Origin: Variovorax sp. IB41
Lineage (GTDB): Bacteria > Pseudomonadota > Gammaproteobacteria > Burkholderiales > Burkholderiaceae_C
Direction of reading: 5' to 3'
Assembly (NCBI RefSeq): GCF_016405905.1
Contig: NZ_JAEFCB010000014.1
Span: 1-64,000 of the forward strand
Length of the DNA: 64,000 nt
Shown piece by piece: positions 46,756 to 55,824 of the stretch (positions are counted from its first letter, which is position 1; each line of letters opens with the position of its first letter). Under the pieces are notes generated by a model. That model saw only the letters and a list, made by a program, of their open reading frames with translations, was not told the DNA's origin and searched no databases. The position numbers and the translations under genes were made by a program.

Positions 46756-47148
46756 TTACTTGTCGAACGCCGGATCGATTGGCACCCGATACCCGTTGAC
46801 CAGCCGATTGGTCTCGTTCGCCATCCCGATAACGCCCATCAACTCGCCGAACATCTCGGTAGTCATGCCCGCCTTCTCCGCGCTCGCGTGGTGGCTCGCG
46901 ATGCAGTAGCCGCAGCCGTTGGTCACGCTCACCGCGAGGTAGATCATTTCCTTGACCACCGGGTCGAGCGCGCCGGGCGCCATCACTTCCTTCAGGCTCG
47001 ACCAGGTGCGCTGGAGCGCGACCGGATCGTTGGCCAGGTACTTCCAGAAGTTGTTGACATCGGGCACGTTGCGCGAGGTCTTGATGTCGTCGAACACGGC
47101 CTTGACCTCGGCGGAAGCGTTCGCGTAGTCGATCGGTTGGGGCTTCAT
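46756..47148 (-). CDS. Carboxymuconolactone decarboxylase/AhpD-like protein
   Basis: A 130-residue all-helical protein of the CMD family with the redox motif Cys79-Gly-Tyr-Cys82 and His86 (NGCGYCIASHH), which marks the AhpD-type peroxidase/disulfide reductase branch. It probably takes part in peroxide or thiol defence in the cytoplasm. It is a single gene, convergent with putA across repeat A2 and divergent from the autotransporter gene. Confidence 0.9.
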   Translation of the reverse strand: MKPQPIDYANASAEVKAVFDDIKTSRNVPDVNNFWKYLANDPVALQRTWSSLKEVMAPGALDPVVKEMIYLAVSVTNGCGYCIASHHASAEKAGMTTEMFGELMGVIGMANETNRLVNGYRVPIDPAFDK

Positions 47149-47196
47149 CGAATCTCCTGAATCAGTGATGGTTCGTAAACATTTGGTAGCTGTTCG

Positions 47197-47213
47197 TTCA
47201 CAGTCATTGTGAA
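47197..47213. promoter_or_regulatory. TTCACA-N5-TGTGAA inverted repeat
   Basis: Perfect 6-bp arms between the divergent AhpD-like and autotransporter genes, 49 bp from the first and 90 bp from the second start. A two-fold regulator could bind here and affect either gene. Confidence 0.35.
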
Positions 47214-47302
47214 TTAGGTCCTTTGTTGGCGCGGCCTCGGTTCATACATTGGTGACCTTCATAAATTAACGCATCCAAAGGGTGCGTCAGGGGGAAACAA
47301 TC

Positions 47303-48730
47303 ATGGATCGAGGATTCAGGCGTGCTGTCGTCTTGGCGGCAGGCATGCTCACCGCAAGCGCATGGGCCGACGTCACCATCGGCGGCAACACCTACGTCGC
47401 GGGCTCGGGCGCCGTGTGCAGTTCGACCGGTGCCGGGCCCACGTGGTCGTGCCAGGTGCCCAACGGCAACGGCGGCATCGCGCTCGTGAGCGGCGTGCCC
47501 GGCGACCCCGTCAATGGGGGGCCCGATGCAACAGCGCTGCAGACCATCGTGAGCGGCAACCTGGGCAACAGCGCCGTGCTGCTCGGCGACACCACCACCA
47601 AGGCCACCGGCTACGGCAGCGTGGCGACGGGCATCGATGCCAAGGCGACCGAGACCTATGCGACAGCGCTGGGCTCCACGAGCACGGCCGCAGGCGTGAG
47701 CAGCACCGCCGTCGGCAACGTGGCGCAGGCCTTCGGCACCAACGCGACCGCCCTCGGCGCCAACACCACCGCGGTGGCCACCAGCAGCCTGGCCGCGGGC
47801 GATCGCGCCACCGCGAGCGACATCAACGCCACCGCGCTCGGCGCGAACACGCAGGCGCAGAAAAAGAGCAGCCTGGCAGCCGGCGACCGCGCGAACGCGA
47901 ACGGCATCAACGCCGCGGCGCTCGGTGCCAACAGCCAGGCGCTGGCCGACAGCGCGCTCGCCGTGGGCGACTTCGCAACGGCCACCGCCGTCTCCAGCGT
48001 GGCGGTGGGCTTGCAAAGCACGGCCTCGGGCACGTCGGCGATTGCGCTGGGCACCGGCACCATCGCCAGCAGCACGGGCGGCGTGGCGCTCGGCGCGGGC
48101 GCCATTGCCGATCGCGCGGGCATGGGCGGCAAGGCCGAGCTGTTCTCCAACACCGCGGTGAGCTCGACGCAGGGCGCCATCTCCATCGGCAGCGCGGGCG
48201 GCGAGCGGCAGATCACGAATGTGGCGGGCGGCACGCAGGCGACCGACGCGGTCAACGTGCGGCAGCTGCAGGCGGTGCAGTCGCGCGCGGTGAACTACGG
48301 CACCAACGTGGATGGCAGCGTCAACTACAACCAGGTCACGCTGGGCAACGGGCAGGCGCCGGGCGGCACCACCATCTCGAACGTGGCGCCCGGCGTGGCC
48401 GGCACCGATGCGGTCAACGTGAACCAGCTGAACGCGCAGGGCAGCCAGGTCAACCTGCAGAACAACCAGCTGCGCAACGAGATTCGCGCGACGCAGCGCG
48501 ACGCCAATGCCGGCACCGCCGGCGCGATGGCGATGAGCGGCATGCCGCAGGCGTACATACCCGGCAAGAACATGGTCGCGGCCAGCGTGGCGGGCTACGA
48601 AGGCCAGAACGCGATCGCCATCGGCTACTCGAGCATCACCGACAACGGCCGCTGGGTGATGAAGCTCACCGGCTCGGCCAACTCGCGCGGCAGCGTCGGC
48701 CTGACCGCCGGTGCCGGGTTCCAGTGGTGA
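47303..48730 (+). CDS. YadA-like trimeric autotransporter adhesin
   Basis: A 475-residue surface protein. It has a signal peptide (MDRGFRRAVVLAAGMLTASAWA), then about a dozen YadA head repeats with alternating ALG/AxGxxxxAxGxxSxAxG pattern (ATALGANTTAVATSSLAAGDRA and on), a neck with ITNVAGGTQATDAVNVRQLQ and again GTDAVNVNQLN, a short coiled coil (QVNLQNNQLRNEIRATQRDA) and a C-terminal YadA membrane anchor (AIAIGYSSITDNGRWVMKL...GAGFQW ending in an aromatic residue). Short for the class. AGGGGG lies before the ATG. It is followed by a BamE-like lipoprotein gene. Confidence 0.92.
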   Translation: MDRGFRRAVVLAAGMLTASAWADVTIGGNTYVAGSGAVCSSTGAGPTWSCQVPNGNGGIALVSGVPGDPVNGGPDATALQTIVSGNLGNSAVLLGDTTTKATGYGSVATGIDAKATETYATALGSTSTAAGVSSTAVGNVAQAFGTNATALGANTTAVATSSLAAGDRATASDINATALGANTQAQKKSSLAAGDRANANGINAAALGANSQALADSALAVGDFATATAVSSVAVGLQSTASGTSAIALGTGTIASSTGGVALGAGAIADRAGMGGKAELFSNTAVSSTQGAISIGSAGGERQITNVAGGTQATDAVNVRQLQAVQSRAVNYGTNVDGSVNYNQVTLGNGQAPGGTTISNVAPGVAGTDAVNVNQLNAQGSQVNLQNNQLRNEIRATQRDANAGTAGAMAMSGMPQAYIPGKNMVAASVAGYEGQNAIAIGYSSITDNGRWVMKLTGSANSRGSVGLTAGAGFQW

Positions 48731-48756
48731 GCAACGAGAAATTCAAGAGACCTTTC

Positions 48757-49179
48757 ATGACACACGCAAAACAACCACGCATGCTTCGCACTTCCATCGC
48801 CATGATCGGCACCACCGCAGCGCTCTTCGCGCTGCAAGGCTGCACTTCTTACGTGAGCCGTGGCATCACCGACGAAGGCAAGGCCAGCGAGGTCGTCTGG
48901 CCGAAAGCCGACGACGCATGGCAGAACGAAGGCAGCTTTCCGAACCGCGAGAACCTGCGCGCCATCGGCCCCGGCGCGACCAAGAACCAGCTCTACGAGC
49001 TCATCGGCCGCCCGCATTTCTCCGAGGGCATGGCGGCCGTGCGCGAGTGGGACTACATCTTCCATTTCCGCTCGGGCAACGGCGTGACGACCTGCCAGTA
49101 CAAGGTGATCTTCGATCGCAACTACCAGGCGCGCAGCTTCCACTGGCTGCCCGAGTTCTGCGGCAAGCTGGGCGCCTAG
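48757..49179 (+). CDS. BamE/SmpA-OmlA-domain outer-membrane lipoprotein
   Basis: A 140-residue lipoprotein with a clear lipobox ALQGC at the end of the signal peptide. The mature part holds a BamE-like fold (NLRAIGPGATKNQLYELIGRPHFSEGMAAVREWDYIFHF) and ends in CQYKVIFDRNYQARSFHWLPEFC. BamE helps the Bam complex insert barrels. Located 26 bp after the trimeric autotransporter, it may be a dedicated assembly or anchoring partner, as SadB-type lipoproteins are for SadA. It is not the housekeeping bamE by context. Confidence 0.85.
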   Translation: MTHAKQPRMLRTSIAMIGTTAALFALQGCTSYVSRGITDEGKASEVVWPKADDAWQNEGSFPNRENLRAIGPGATKNQLYELIGRPHFSEGMAAVREWDYIFHFRSGNGVTTCQYKVIFDRNYQARSFHWLPEFCGKLGA

Positions 49180-49185
49180 CCTGAA

Positions 49186-49800
49186 CTACGCGGCGCGGAA
49201 AACGGGCGATGACGACATCGGCAGCCTGAGGTTGATCGCGTCGTCCGCATAGAGGATCGCGAAGGCCTTGCGCTTCTCGTTGAAGTTCACGCTGGCGCCC
49301 GCGTGGTGCAGCGAGCGGTAGTTGAAGGCCACCACGTCGCCCGCATCGACCTCGTAGCCCACGATGTCGAAGGCGCGGCGGTTGGCCTCGATGTCGCGCA
49401 CCTCGAAGCGGCCGGCCCAGCCGTACTCGGCCTTCCACAGGTGCGAGCCGCGCACCACCTCGATGCCCGTCTCGCGCGGCACGTGGTCCACCGGCATCCA
49501 CACGCGCACGATGCGGTGGCTGTCCGCGAGGCCGTACGAAGTGTCCTGGTGCCAGGGCGTCGCGCCGATGGCATCGCCATCGAAGAGCTGGTCGTAGATC
49601 CAGCGCAGCCGCCGCGTCACGGTCAGCTGCCGCGCGACCTCGCCCGCGCCGGTCTCGAACATCACCTGTTCGTGCTCGACGCCGTCCTGCGCGCGCCGCA
49701 CCCACTCGGGCGAGATGATCTGGCGCAGGCACACCACGCCGTCCCGCAGAAAGCGCAGGCGCTCGTCCATGCGGACGTCGCGAAGCAAGGGGTTGGTCAT
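49186..49800 (-). CDS. Phytanoyl-CoA dioxygenase (PhyH)-family protein
   Basis: A 204-residue Fe(II)/2-oxoglutarate dioxygenase of the PhyH family. Iron ligands are His84 and Asp86 (PWHQDTS) and the distal His165 or His166 (YRSLHHAG). GGAG precedes the ATG by five bases; a frame extension upstream is encoded by the palindromic region and is not used. It lies downstream of the exopolysaccharide genes on the same strand but is separated from them by the 166-bp palindrome, so independent transcription is likely. Substrate unknown. Confidence 0.88.
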   Translation of the reverse strand: MTNPLLRDVRMDERLRFLRDGVVCLRQIISPEWVRRAQDGVEHEQVMFETGAGEVARQLTVTRRLRWIYDQLFDGDAIGATPWHQDTSYGLADSHRIVRVWMPVDHVPRETGIEVVRGSHLWKAEYGWAGRFEVRDIEANRRAFDIVGYEVDAGDVVAFNYRSLHHAGASVNFNEKRKAFAILYADDAINLRLPMSSSPVFRAA

Positions 49801-49829
49801 GAGATCTCCAAGGGTCGCCTCGCCTGTTT

Positions 49830-49995
49830 CAGAGGCTGAGAGGTCGTCCGGCGTGACCGAGCAGCCCCCGCAAGCGGCCCCAATCAAGGCGCAAAGCGCA
49901 GCCATAGCTCGGGCTATGGCGAGCATTTGCAACGCAGAGTGGGGCCGTTTGCGGGGGATGAGCGGTCATGTCGGATGGCCTCTCAGCCTCTCAGG
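49830..49995. repeat. Long nested palindrome (cruciform/hairpin element)
   Basis: Four nested stems share one centre: outer 49831-49843 with 49979-49991; an imperfect second; CCCCCGCAAGCGGCCCCA (49865-49882) with 49940-49957 (one mismatch); and GCCATAG-CTCGGG-CTATGGC at the tip (about 49900-49919). The outer right arm overlaps the end of the flippase gene. It may act as a terminator between flippase and PhyH genes or be a miniature mobile element. Confidence 0.8.
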
Positions 49996-51212
49996 CCTTG
50001 TCTCGGCGCTCGCATGAAAACGAAGAGCCAGCCGATCATCAACGCGGCCATGCATGCAAAGCCCAGCGTCATCGCGTGGATGGTCTGGATGTACGAGATC
50101 GGCGCGTTCGCCATGCGCATCGCGATGCCGAACACCACCGCGCCCACGACCGAGCAGAACAGCAGCGCGCCCGGCCGCGCCGCGGCACGGAAGCCCGTGC
50201 GCAGGCACATGGTGAGACCGAAGATGGCAGGCGCGTAATAGAACGGCGAGAAGTCCATATGCCGGTAGTTCTCGCCGAAGGCCAGCACCACGAGGTGCGG
50301 CCCGACGAGGCCCAGCACCACGCCGCCCACTTCGGCGATCGCGAAGCCCAGCAGCACGAACATCACGAAGAGCCGGTGCACGCTCTTGCGGTCTTCGGCA
50401 TGCCAGCGCGCCGCCAGTTGCGGCAGCAGGTAATAGCCCAGCGCCGCGAGCACGTACTGCATCGGCAACAAGAAGGTGATGTAGATCTTCAGCAGCCCGC
50501 CCTGCTCCGAATCGGCCGACGAGCCCAGCAGCAGGATGGCACCGCCCGTCATGATCCAGCTCATGAACTGCGAGAGGCTGGCCTTCCAGCCGTAGGCCAT
50601 CGACTCCTTCACGGTGAGCCCCTGCGCAGCCTTGGCAGCAGGCAGCGTCGGCATGACGTTGCGCAGGTTCAGCAGCACGAGAACGAGGAACGGCAGCTGA
50701 AGCAGTGAGACCAGCAGCAGCGCCTCGCCCCACGTCGCGGGCTTCTCCACGCCGAGCACCGCGACATACCCCACGCAGATCAGCACGCCGGTCGCGCACA
50801 GCATCGCGTAGCGCCGCCCCGTGAGCAGCAGGCTGCGCGAGAGCCAGAAGATTTCGTAGCCCACGATGAGCGCGATGCCCACCCAGCGCACCTGCCCCGG
50901 AAACACGATGAGCTGCCAGCACAGGTACCCCGCGAGCGAGAGGAGCGCGACCAGCGCCCAGCTCGTCCACGCGGCGGACCGGCTCACGTAGAAGCGCCGG
51001 ATGAGCAGCGGCTCATGCACCATCGCCGTGTGCAGGATGTACTGGAAGCTCACGACCGCGAGAAAGGCGGAGGCCACGCCGAAATCCGAAGGCGACAGCA
51101 CACGCGCGAGCGCGAAGCTCAGGAGCAGCTGGCTCGCGCTGTAGATGCACTGGTCCGCAATCGCGAAGACGGGCCCGCCCAGACGTTTGCGGATGCCGGA
51201 AAGACGCGCCAT
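49983..51212 (-). CDS. Polysaccharide flippase (Wzx-like, MATE/MVF fold)
   Basis: A 409-residue inner-membrane protein with about 12 hydrophobic spans and a weakly conserved polysaccharide-transporter pattern (GGPVFAIADQCIYSASQLLLSFALARVLSPSDFGVASAFL at the start). It would move lipid-linked repeat units to the periplasmic face. Start at MARLSGIRKRLGG, 5 bp after the glycosidase stop. Its end overlaps the palindrome at 49830-49995, so the last few codons are part of that repeat. Confidence 0.83.
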   Translation of the reverse strand: MARLSGIRKRLGGPVFAIADQCIYSASQLLLSFALARVLSPSDFGVASAFLAVVSFQYILHTAMVHEPLLIRRFYVSRSAAWTSWALVALLSLAGYLCWQLIVFPGQVRWVGIALIVGYEIFWLSRSLLLTGRRYAMLCATGVLICVGYVAVLGVEKPATWGEALLLVSLLQLPFLVLVLLNLRNVMPTLPAAKAAQGLTVKESMAYGWKASLSQFMSWIMTGGAILLLGSSADSEQGGLLKIYITFLLPMQYVLAALGYYLLPQLAARWHAEDRKSVHRLFVMFVLLGFAIAEVGGVVLGLVGPHLVVLAFGENYRHMDFSPFYYAPAIFGLTMCLRTGFRAAARPGALLFCSVVGAVVFGIAMRMANAPISYIQTIHAMTLGFACMAALMIGWLFVFMRAPRQGLRG

Positions 51213-51217
51213 CGCGT

Positions 51218-52489
51218 CTAGTCCGAGATCGACAGCAGCACGGGATAGGCCGAGGCCTTCGCGGAGAACCCGCCGTCCGTGCGGGGGCCGCAACTGCCGC
51301 GGCGCACCTGCGGGAAGAAATCGACGCGCGTGCACTTCTTGCCTTCGGCGACGGGCACGGTCACGGACTTCTCGTTGTCCTGCGTCCACAGCACGTGCAG
51401 CAGCGCGTCGTCACGCTTCAAGACCAGCTGGTTCACGCCCTTCGCGTCGTCGTACGACACCTTCTTCGAATGCCGGGCGATCTTGAGGAATTCGGTCAGC
51501 GCGGAGAACGCCTCCTTCTTCTCGCCCGCGTTCGACATGATCCCGAAGTTGTCTTCCTTGGAGAACGACGAGCGGCCGCGATCGCGCCACGCATACAGGT
51601 TCAAGAGCTTGATGCCGGCCGCGGCGTTGATGAGGTACTCGCGGAACACCAGCGACGCCTGCGTGCTCTGGCTGCGCACCGGAAGGTACGAGGCATAACC
51701 CCATTCGGAGACGGCGATGCCGGTCTTTTTGAGGTCGCGCTTGTCGAGCTGTGCGCGCAGCTTCTCGTAGTCGCCGAAGGCGGTCTCGGGCACCGGGCGG
51801 TAAGGGTGGATGGAAATGTCGGTCAGGCAATCGGACTTGGCGGCCGAGACGAACGCGTTCTCCAGCTGCGTCGGCACCTTGCCGCCCACGAAGGGCAGGT
51901 TCGCGAAACCGAAGCCCACCACGATGTTGGGTTGCACCTTCTGTTTGGCCATGTTGGCGCACAGCTCCGACGACGCGGTCTCGAAGTCCGCGAGCAGCGC
52001 GGGGTTCAGGAAGGTCTTGTGGTCCGGTTCGTTCCACACCTCCCACACGGCCACGTCGCCCGTGTGCGCCTTCATGAAGTTGACCGCGAAATCGGAGAAG
52101 AGACTCTCCTTGCGCGCGCCCTCGCGCCAGTCCTTCGGGCCCAACCCCCAGATCGCGCTGCCGCCGAAGAGCGTGACGATCGCGTCGAGCTTCGCGTTGC
52201 GCACGCGCTGGATGAGGCGCGGGTAGTCGATGAGGTTCGGGTTCACGCTCTTGAGCGGCGGCCGCACGCCGAAGCGCACGAACTCGAAACCCGCCGCGCG
52301 GATGTCGTTGAGGTCCGCATCGGTGATGGTGGCCGGGTCGATCTGCACGCTCAGCGCGACCGGGTAATCGGTGTCGATGCCGCTCACGCCGCGCGCTTGC
52401 GCAGGGCTCATGAAGGCAGCGGACAGACACGCGCACGACAGCAGCGCCGCTTGCAGCACGCGGCGGGTTCGGTTTCTGAAAATCTTCAT
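51218..52489 (-). CDS. Exported clan A glycoside hydrolase in exopolysaccharide cluster
   Basis: A 423-residue protein with signal peptide (VLQAALLSCACLSAAFMSPAQA) and a TIM barrel of the GH39/GH5-like type. The acid/base is Glu154 in VWEVWNEPD and the nucleophile Glu262 in AVSEWGYAS; SIHPYRP marks another barrel strand. Periplasmic glycosidases in EPS operons usually trim or degrade mis-assembled polymer or set its length. ATGA overlap with the preceding glycosyltransferase gene. The sugar specificity is unknown. Confidence 0.85.
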   Translation of the reverse strand: MKIFRNRTRRVLQAALLSCACLSAAFMSPAQARGVSGIDTDYPVALSVQIDPATITDADLNDIRAAGFEFVRFGVRPPLKSVNPNLIDYPRLIQRVRNAKLDAIVTLFGGSAIWGLGPKDWREGARKESLFSDFAVNFMKAHTGDVAVWEVWNEPDHKTFLNPALLADFETASSELCANMAKQKVQPNIVVGFGFANLPFVGGKVPTQLENAFVSAAKSDCLTDISIHPYRPVPETAFGDYEKLRAQLDKRDLKKTGIAVSEWGYASYLPVRSQSTQASLVFREYLINAAAGIKLLNLYAWRDRGRSSFSKEDNFGIMSNAGEKKEAFSALTEFLKIARHSKKVSYDDAKGVNQLVLKRDDALLHVLWTQDNEKSVTVPVAEGKKCTRVDFFPQVRRGSCGPRTDGGFSAKASAYPVLLSISD

Positions 52490-53553
52490 CGGAGAACCGA
52501 CTCCTTGTAGAGGTTGACGATGGCCGTGTTCATGCGCTGCGAGGTGAACTTCTCTTCGAAGATTCGCCGGCCGGCCTGCCCCATCTGGCGCAGGGCCGCG
52601 TCGGAGAGGCCGTCGATGTCGCGCAGCGTCTGGTCCATCTGTTCGAGGGAAAAGAGCCGGCCGCTGGTGCCGTGCGCCACGATGTCGACGAGCCCGCCGA
52701 CGGCCGATGCGAACACCGGCTTGCCGCGCGCCATGGCCTCGACCGCGACGAGGCCGAAGCCCTCCCAGCGCGAGGGCACGATGGTGGCGTCGCACGCGCG
52801 GTAAACGGCATCGAGTTCGTCCTTCTCCAGCCAGCCCTTGAATTCGACCTGGTCGGATTGCGCGAGGGTCAAGTCCTTGCGCACGGAATCGCCCACCACG
52901 ATGAGCTTGAAGTTCGGCTTCACGCGCACGTAGGCATCGAGCAGCGCGTCGATGCCTTTCTGCTTGTCCAGGCGGCCGACGAACAGCACCTTGCGCGGTT
53001 CGGCGAGCGCGAGTTGGGCCGACGCCGGCTCGCTGCCCTCGATCTGGTCGATGCCGTTCGGAATGCAGCGCACATGCTGGATGCCGAACTTCTCGGCCAC
53101 CCGCGTCTCGTGGTCGCTGATGCAGATGATCGCGTCGCTGCGCCACGAGAGCATTCGCTCGATCCAGCGGTAGGCCAGCGTCTTGTACGCGGGGCCGGTC
53201 TGGTCGAAGGCCCAGCCGTGCGAGCAATAAACGATCTTCACGCCGCGCGGCACCTGCCCGAGCAATGCCATGGCGCGCACCACGCCGCCGGCGATCGAGC
53301 TGTGCAGGTGCAGCACGGCCGGGCGTTCGGTCGCGATGATCCGGCGCACTTCCCTCGCATACGCCAGCAGCGCCGAGGCCTTGCGCGCCGTGGGCACGAC
53401 GTGGGTGTTTTCCGCGCCCAGCCAGTCCACCTGCCCCGGCAGCACGAACTTCACCTGGCTGATTTCCGGCGAGGTGTTCTGGTAGCGCGAGACGATGCGC
53501 AGGTACGTCTCCAGCCCGCCCTTGAGCGTCTCGGCAACGTGCAGTACTTTCAT
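52486..53553 (-). CDS. GT4-family glycosyltransferase
   Basis: A 355-residue GT-B glycosyltransferase. N-terminal GGLETYLRIVSRYQ nucleotide-sugar lobe and C-terminal GT4 motifs RKVLFVGRLDKQKGI and the E-x7-E segment SRWEGFGLVAVEAMARGKPV. It adds a sugar from an activated donor to the lipid-linked repeat unit on the cytoplasmic side. It is the only clear glycosyltransferase besides the initiator in this cluster, so other transferases may be elsewhere. Overlaps the glycosidase by four bases. Confidence 0.9.
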   Translation of the reverse strand: MKVLHVAETLKGGLETYLRIVSRYQNTSPEISQVKFVLPGQVDWLGAENTHVVPTARKASALLAYAREVRRIIATERPAVLHLHSSIAGGVVRAMALLGQVPRGVKIVYCSHGWAFDQTGPAYKTLAYRWIERMLSWRSDAIICISDHETRVAEKFGIQHVRCIPNGIDQIEGSEPASAQLALAEPRKVLFVGRLDKQKGIDALLDAYVRVKPNFKLIVVGDSVRKDLTLAQSDQVEFKGWLEKDELDAVYRACDATIVPSRWEGFGLVAVEAMARGKPVFASAVGGLVDIVAHGTSGRLFSLEQMDQTLRDIDGLSDAALRQMGQAGRRIFEEKFTSQRMNTAIVNLYKESVLR

Positions 53554-53569
53554 GGTGGCGCGCCTCGCG

Positions 53570-54730
53570 TCAGATGAGGGCGTGCGTGCCGGCGATGACT
53601 TCGCCCTTCAGCGCATCGAGCCGCTCGCGGTTTGCATTCCTGTCCTGCAGCAGTTGCAGCACCGAGGCCTTGAGCTGGTCGGGGCGCGGCGACAGGTCGA
53701 ACAGGTATTGCGTGCGCCCCGTGAGGCGGAAGAACGACTCGACCTTCTTGTCCCAGTTCATCCCCACCGACGGAATGTTCAGGCTGTAGGCCACGATGTT
53801 CGCGTGCAGCCGGTGCGCCGCGATGCACGAGCACGCGCTGATGAGCGCCACCAGGTCGTCGGGGCGCTTGGGCACGAGGAAGGCAGAGTTCTGCGCAGCG
53901 TTCTCGCCGGACTGCCGCGCGGAAATCTCGGCCATCACGCGATTGTCTTCGGCCGCGCCGTTGGTGAAGTAGAGAACGCGCGCGCCTTCCTTCTGCAGCG
54001 CCTCGGCCAGGTTGGCGAAGAAATCGGCCGAGCCGATGGCGTTCGCGTCGCCGTACTCCGAGTTCATGACCAGCGCATCGAGGCTGCTCACGCAGATGCC
54101 CACGTCCCACTTCTTCTCGGGCGAAAGCTCCTCGGAAAAAGCGCTCTCGCAGACCAGCGCCGGATCGGGCACCACGCGAATGTCGGGCCGGGGGATGCGG
54201 AAGATGTCGTGCAGGTTCTTCGCGGACTCCGCATCGCGCGTCGCGAAGAAAACCGGCGCCGCGTTCTTGAAGAACTTGTTGACCAGCACCTTGCCCCAGT
54301 ACGACCACTTGGCCGTGACGCCCACCGACACCACCGCCACCCGCTTGCCGCGCAGCAGCCGGCTCAAGAGGAACAGCTTGGCCGGGAAGTTCAGCGCCAC
54401 GTCGCAGAAGAGCTGCCCGCCGCCGACGATGACCAGGTCCGCGTCGCTCACGGCCGCCTTCCAGTGCGGGCGCCAGCGCTGGAAGTAGTTCTTCAGGCAA
54501 TACGCGAACACGATGGCCGAGCGCACGAGCGCCGGCAGCTTCTGGAACACGCCGAACGCGCCGCCGCCGCGCAGGTTGTCTTCGTCGAATCCGTGGCGCC
54601 CGGCAATGTCGAGGAATTCGATCTGGGCGTCCGGGTATTTGAGGCCGGCAATGTGCGCCAGCGACGCGGCAATGACCCCGTCGCCCAGGTTGTCGCTGAA
54701 TGGCACAGCGCAAATCAGGATTTTTTTCAT
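53570..54730 (-). CDS. Polysaccharide pyruvyl transferase family protein
   Basis: A 386-residue protein of the PS_pyruv_trans family (CsaB/WcaK-like): opening MKKILICAVPFSDNLGDGVIAASL, then LVIVGGGQLFCD and, late, ACSCIAAHRLHANIVAYSLNIPSVGM. Members transfer pyruvate from phosphoenolpyruvate as a ketal on polysaccharide sugars. It should give the polymer an acidic pyruvate group. Overlaps the polymerase gene by ATGA and is 16 bp before the glycosyltransferase start. Confidence 0.88.
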   Translation of the reverse strand: MKKILICAVPFSDNLGDGVIAASLAHIAGLKYPDAQIEFLDIAGRHGFDEDNLRGGGAFGVFQKLPALVRSAIVFAYCLKNYFQRWRPHWKAAVSDADLVIVGGGQLFCDVALNFPAKLFLLSRLLRGKRVAVVSVGVTAKWSYWGKVLVNKFFKNAAPVFFATRDAESAKNLHDIFRIPRPDIRVVPDPALVCESAFSEELSPEKKWDVGICVSSLDALVMNSEYGDANAIGSADFFANLAEALQKEGARVLYFTNGAAEDNRVMAEISARQSGENAAQNSAFLVPKRPDDLVALISACSCIAAHRLHANIVAYSLNIPSVGMNWDKKVESFFRLTGRTQYLFDLSPRPDQLKASVLQLLQDRNANRERLDALKGEVIAGTHALI

Positions 54731-55824
54731 GGTAGGAATGGTTTTCTCGCTGCGACCTTGATGGCGATGAGATAGAGCAGCACCGAGGTCAAATGCCGGG
54801 TAAAACTCCCCAGATCGGGCTCGAAGATCAATTGCACCAGGATGTGCGCAATGAACAGGCTGGCGAAGAATCTGACTTCGAATCGGTCATGCCCGCGCCG
54901 GGCTTTTTTCCGGGCGCGGTAAAGAATGACCAGCATCGCGCCGATCATCAATTGCATGAAGAAGTCGCTCGCCGTCTGGAAATACAGAACGGGCGTGATC
55001 AATACCGTTCCGGCATAGACGTAATTGACCAGGAATCCGGGGCCGGTGGCCGGCGAGGCGATATTGGTGAATGCCGTGCGGTTGTCGCTGCCGATTTGTT
55101 CCGCATAGGCATTGGACGTGTCGCGTGGCGATTGCAGTGTCTGCAAAACGCTGGACGGCGCCGCCATGATGGCGCCCGCCGCAACAATGGCCGCCAGCAA
55201 ATGGTATTTGAGCGGGCGGCGCCAGAGCCAATAGACGCCGAAGAACACGCCGACGATCAGCAAATAGTATTGGCGTACGAAGATCCCGTACACCACGTAA
55301 AGAAAGAGGAACGACGCGAAGGTGAATTTTTTCGATGTCCGGAAATAGATCGCCGACACGGTGATGAACATCGTCATGATGAGCACCACGGTTTCTTTCG
55401 ACGGCGCAAACATGTTGAGCATGATGCACGGCGCAATCAGCAGCAGCCGCGAAAAGAAATCGCCGGCCCGGCGGATATCGTGCGTCGCGAAGAATAGGAA
55501 CAGCGCGCTCACCAGGCAGGTGAAGATATCCAGGTTGTCCACGCCGATGAGGCCGAACAATGCCGCGGTGACCGCGAACGAATTGTCCAGATCCCCGCCC
55601 GCGCCGCCGTAATTCAGGATCTCGATGATCTTGGCCGAATCGACGCTCCATTTTTCGGGAAGCGATTCCCGGAAAAAAGCATAGATCAGCACGTACACGA
55701 CCACGAGCGCAATGCCCGCGATCGAATATTGATTGAAACGCCGGCCCCTTCCGGGCCTGGGCATATTTCTCCGGGGCGTGATTTCGCCGGGCGGTCTTCC
55801 CGCAATGGCAGGACTCGTCAGCAT
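54727..55824 (-). CDS. Polytopic membrane protein, probable Wzy/EpsG-like polymerase
   Basis: About 365 residues with roughly ten hydrophobic spans and a large periplasmic loop around residues 235-280 (SPRDTSNAYAEQIGSDNRTAFTNIASPATG). No strong family signature is readable, but size, topology and location between initiator and flippase fit an O-antigen/EPS polymerase. The gene is noticeably richer in A and T than its neighbours. The ATG at 55824 is used; a TTG at 55854 would add ten residues. Confidence 0.7.
   Translation of the reverse strand: MLTSPAIAGRPPGEITPRRNMPRPGRGRRFNQYSIAGIALVVVYVLIYAFFRESLPEKWSVDSAKIIEILNYGGAGGDLDNSFAVTAALFGLIGVDNLDIFTCLVSALFLFFATHDIRRAGDFFSRLLLIAPCIMLNMFAPSKETVVLIMTMFITVSAIYFRTSKKFTFASFLFLYVVYGIFVRQYYLLIVGVFFGVYWLWRRPLKYHLLAAIVAAGAIMAAPSSVLQTLQSPRDTSNAYAEQIGSDNRTAFTNIASPATGPGFLVNYVYAGTVLITPVLYFQTASDFFMQLMIGAMLVILYRARKKARRGHDRFEVRFFASLFIAHILVQLIFEPDLGSFTRHLTSVLLYLIAIKVAARKPFLP

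Noticed and set aside
47270-47290. ACGCATCC/GGGTGCGT hairpin just before the autotransporter ribosome site as a riboswitch or thermometer
   Set aside because: Only 8 bp with a wobble pair and no conserved RNA motif; a chance hairpin is as likely.
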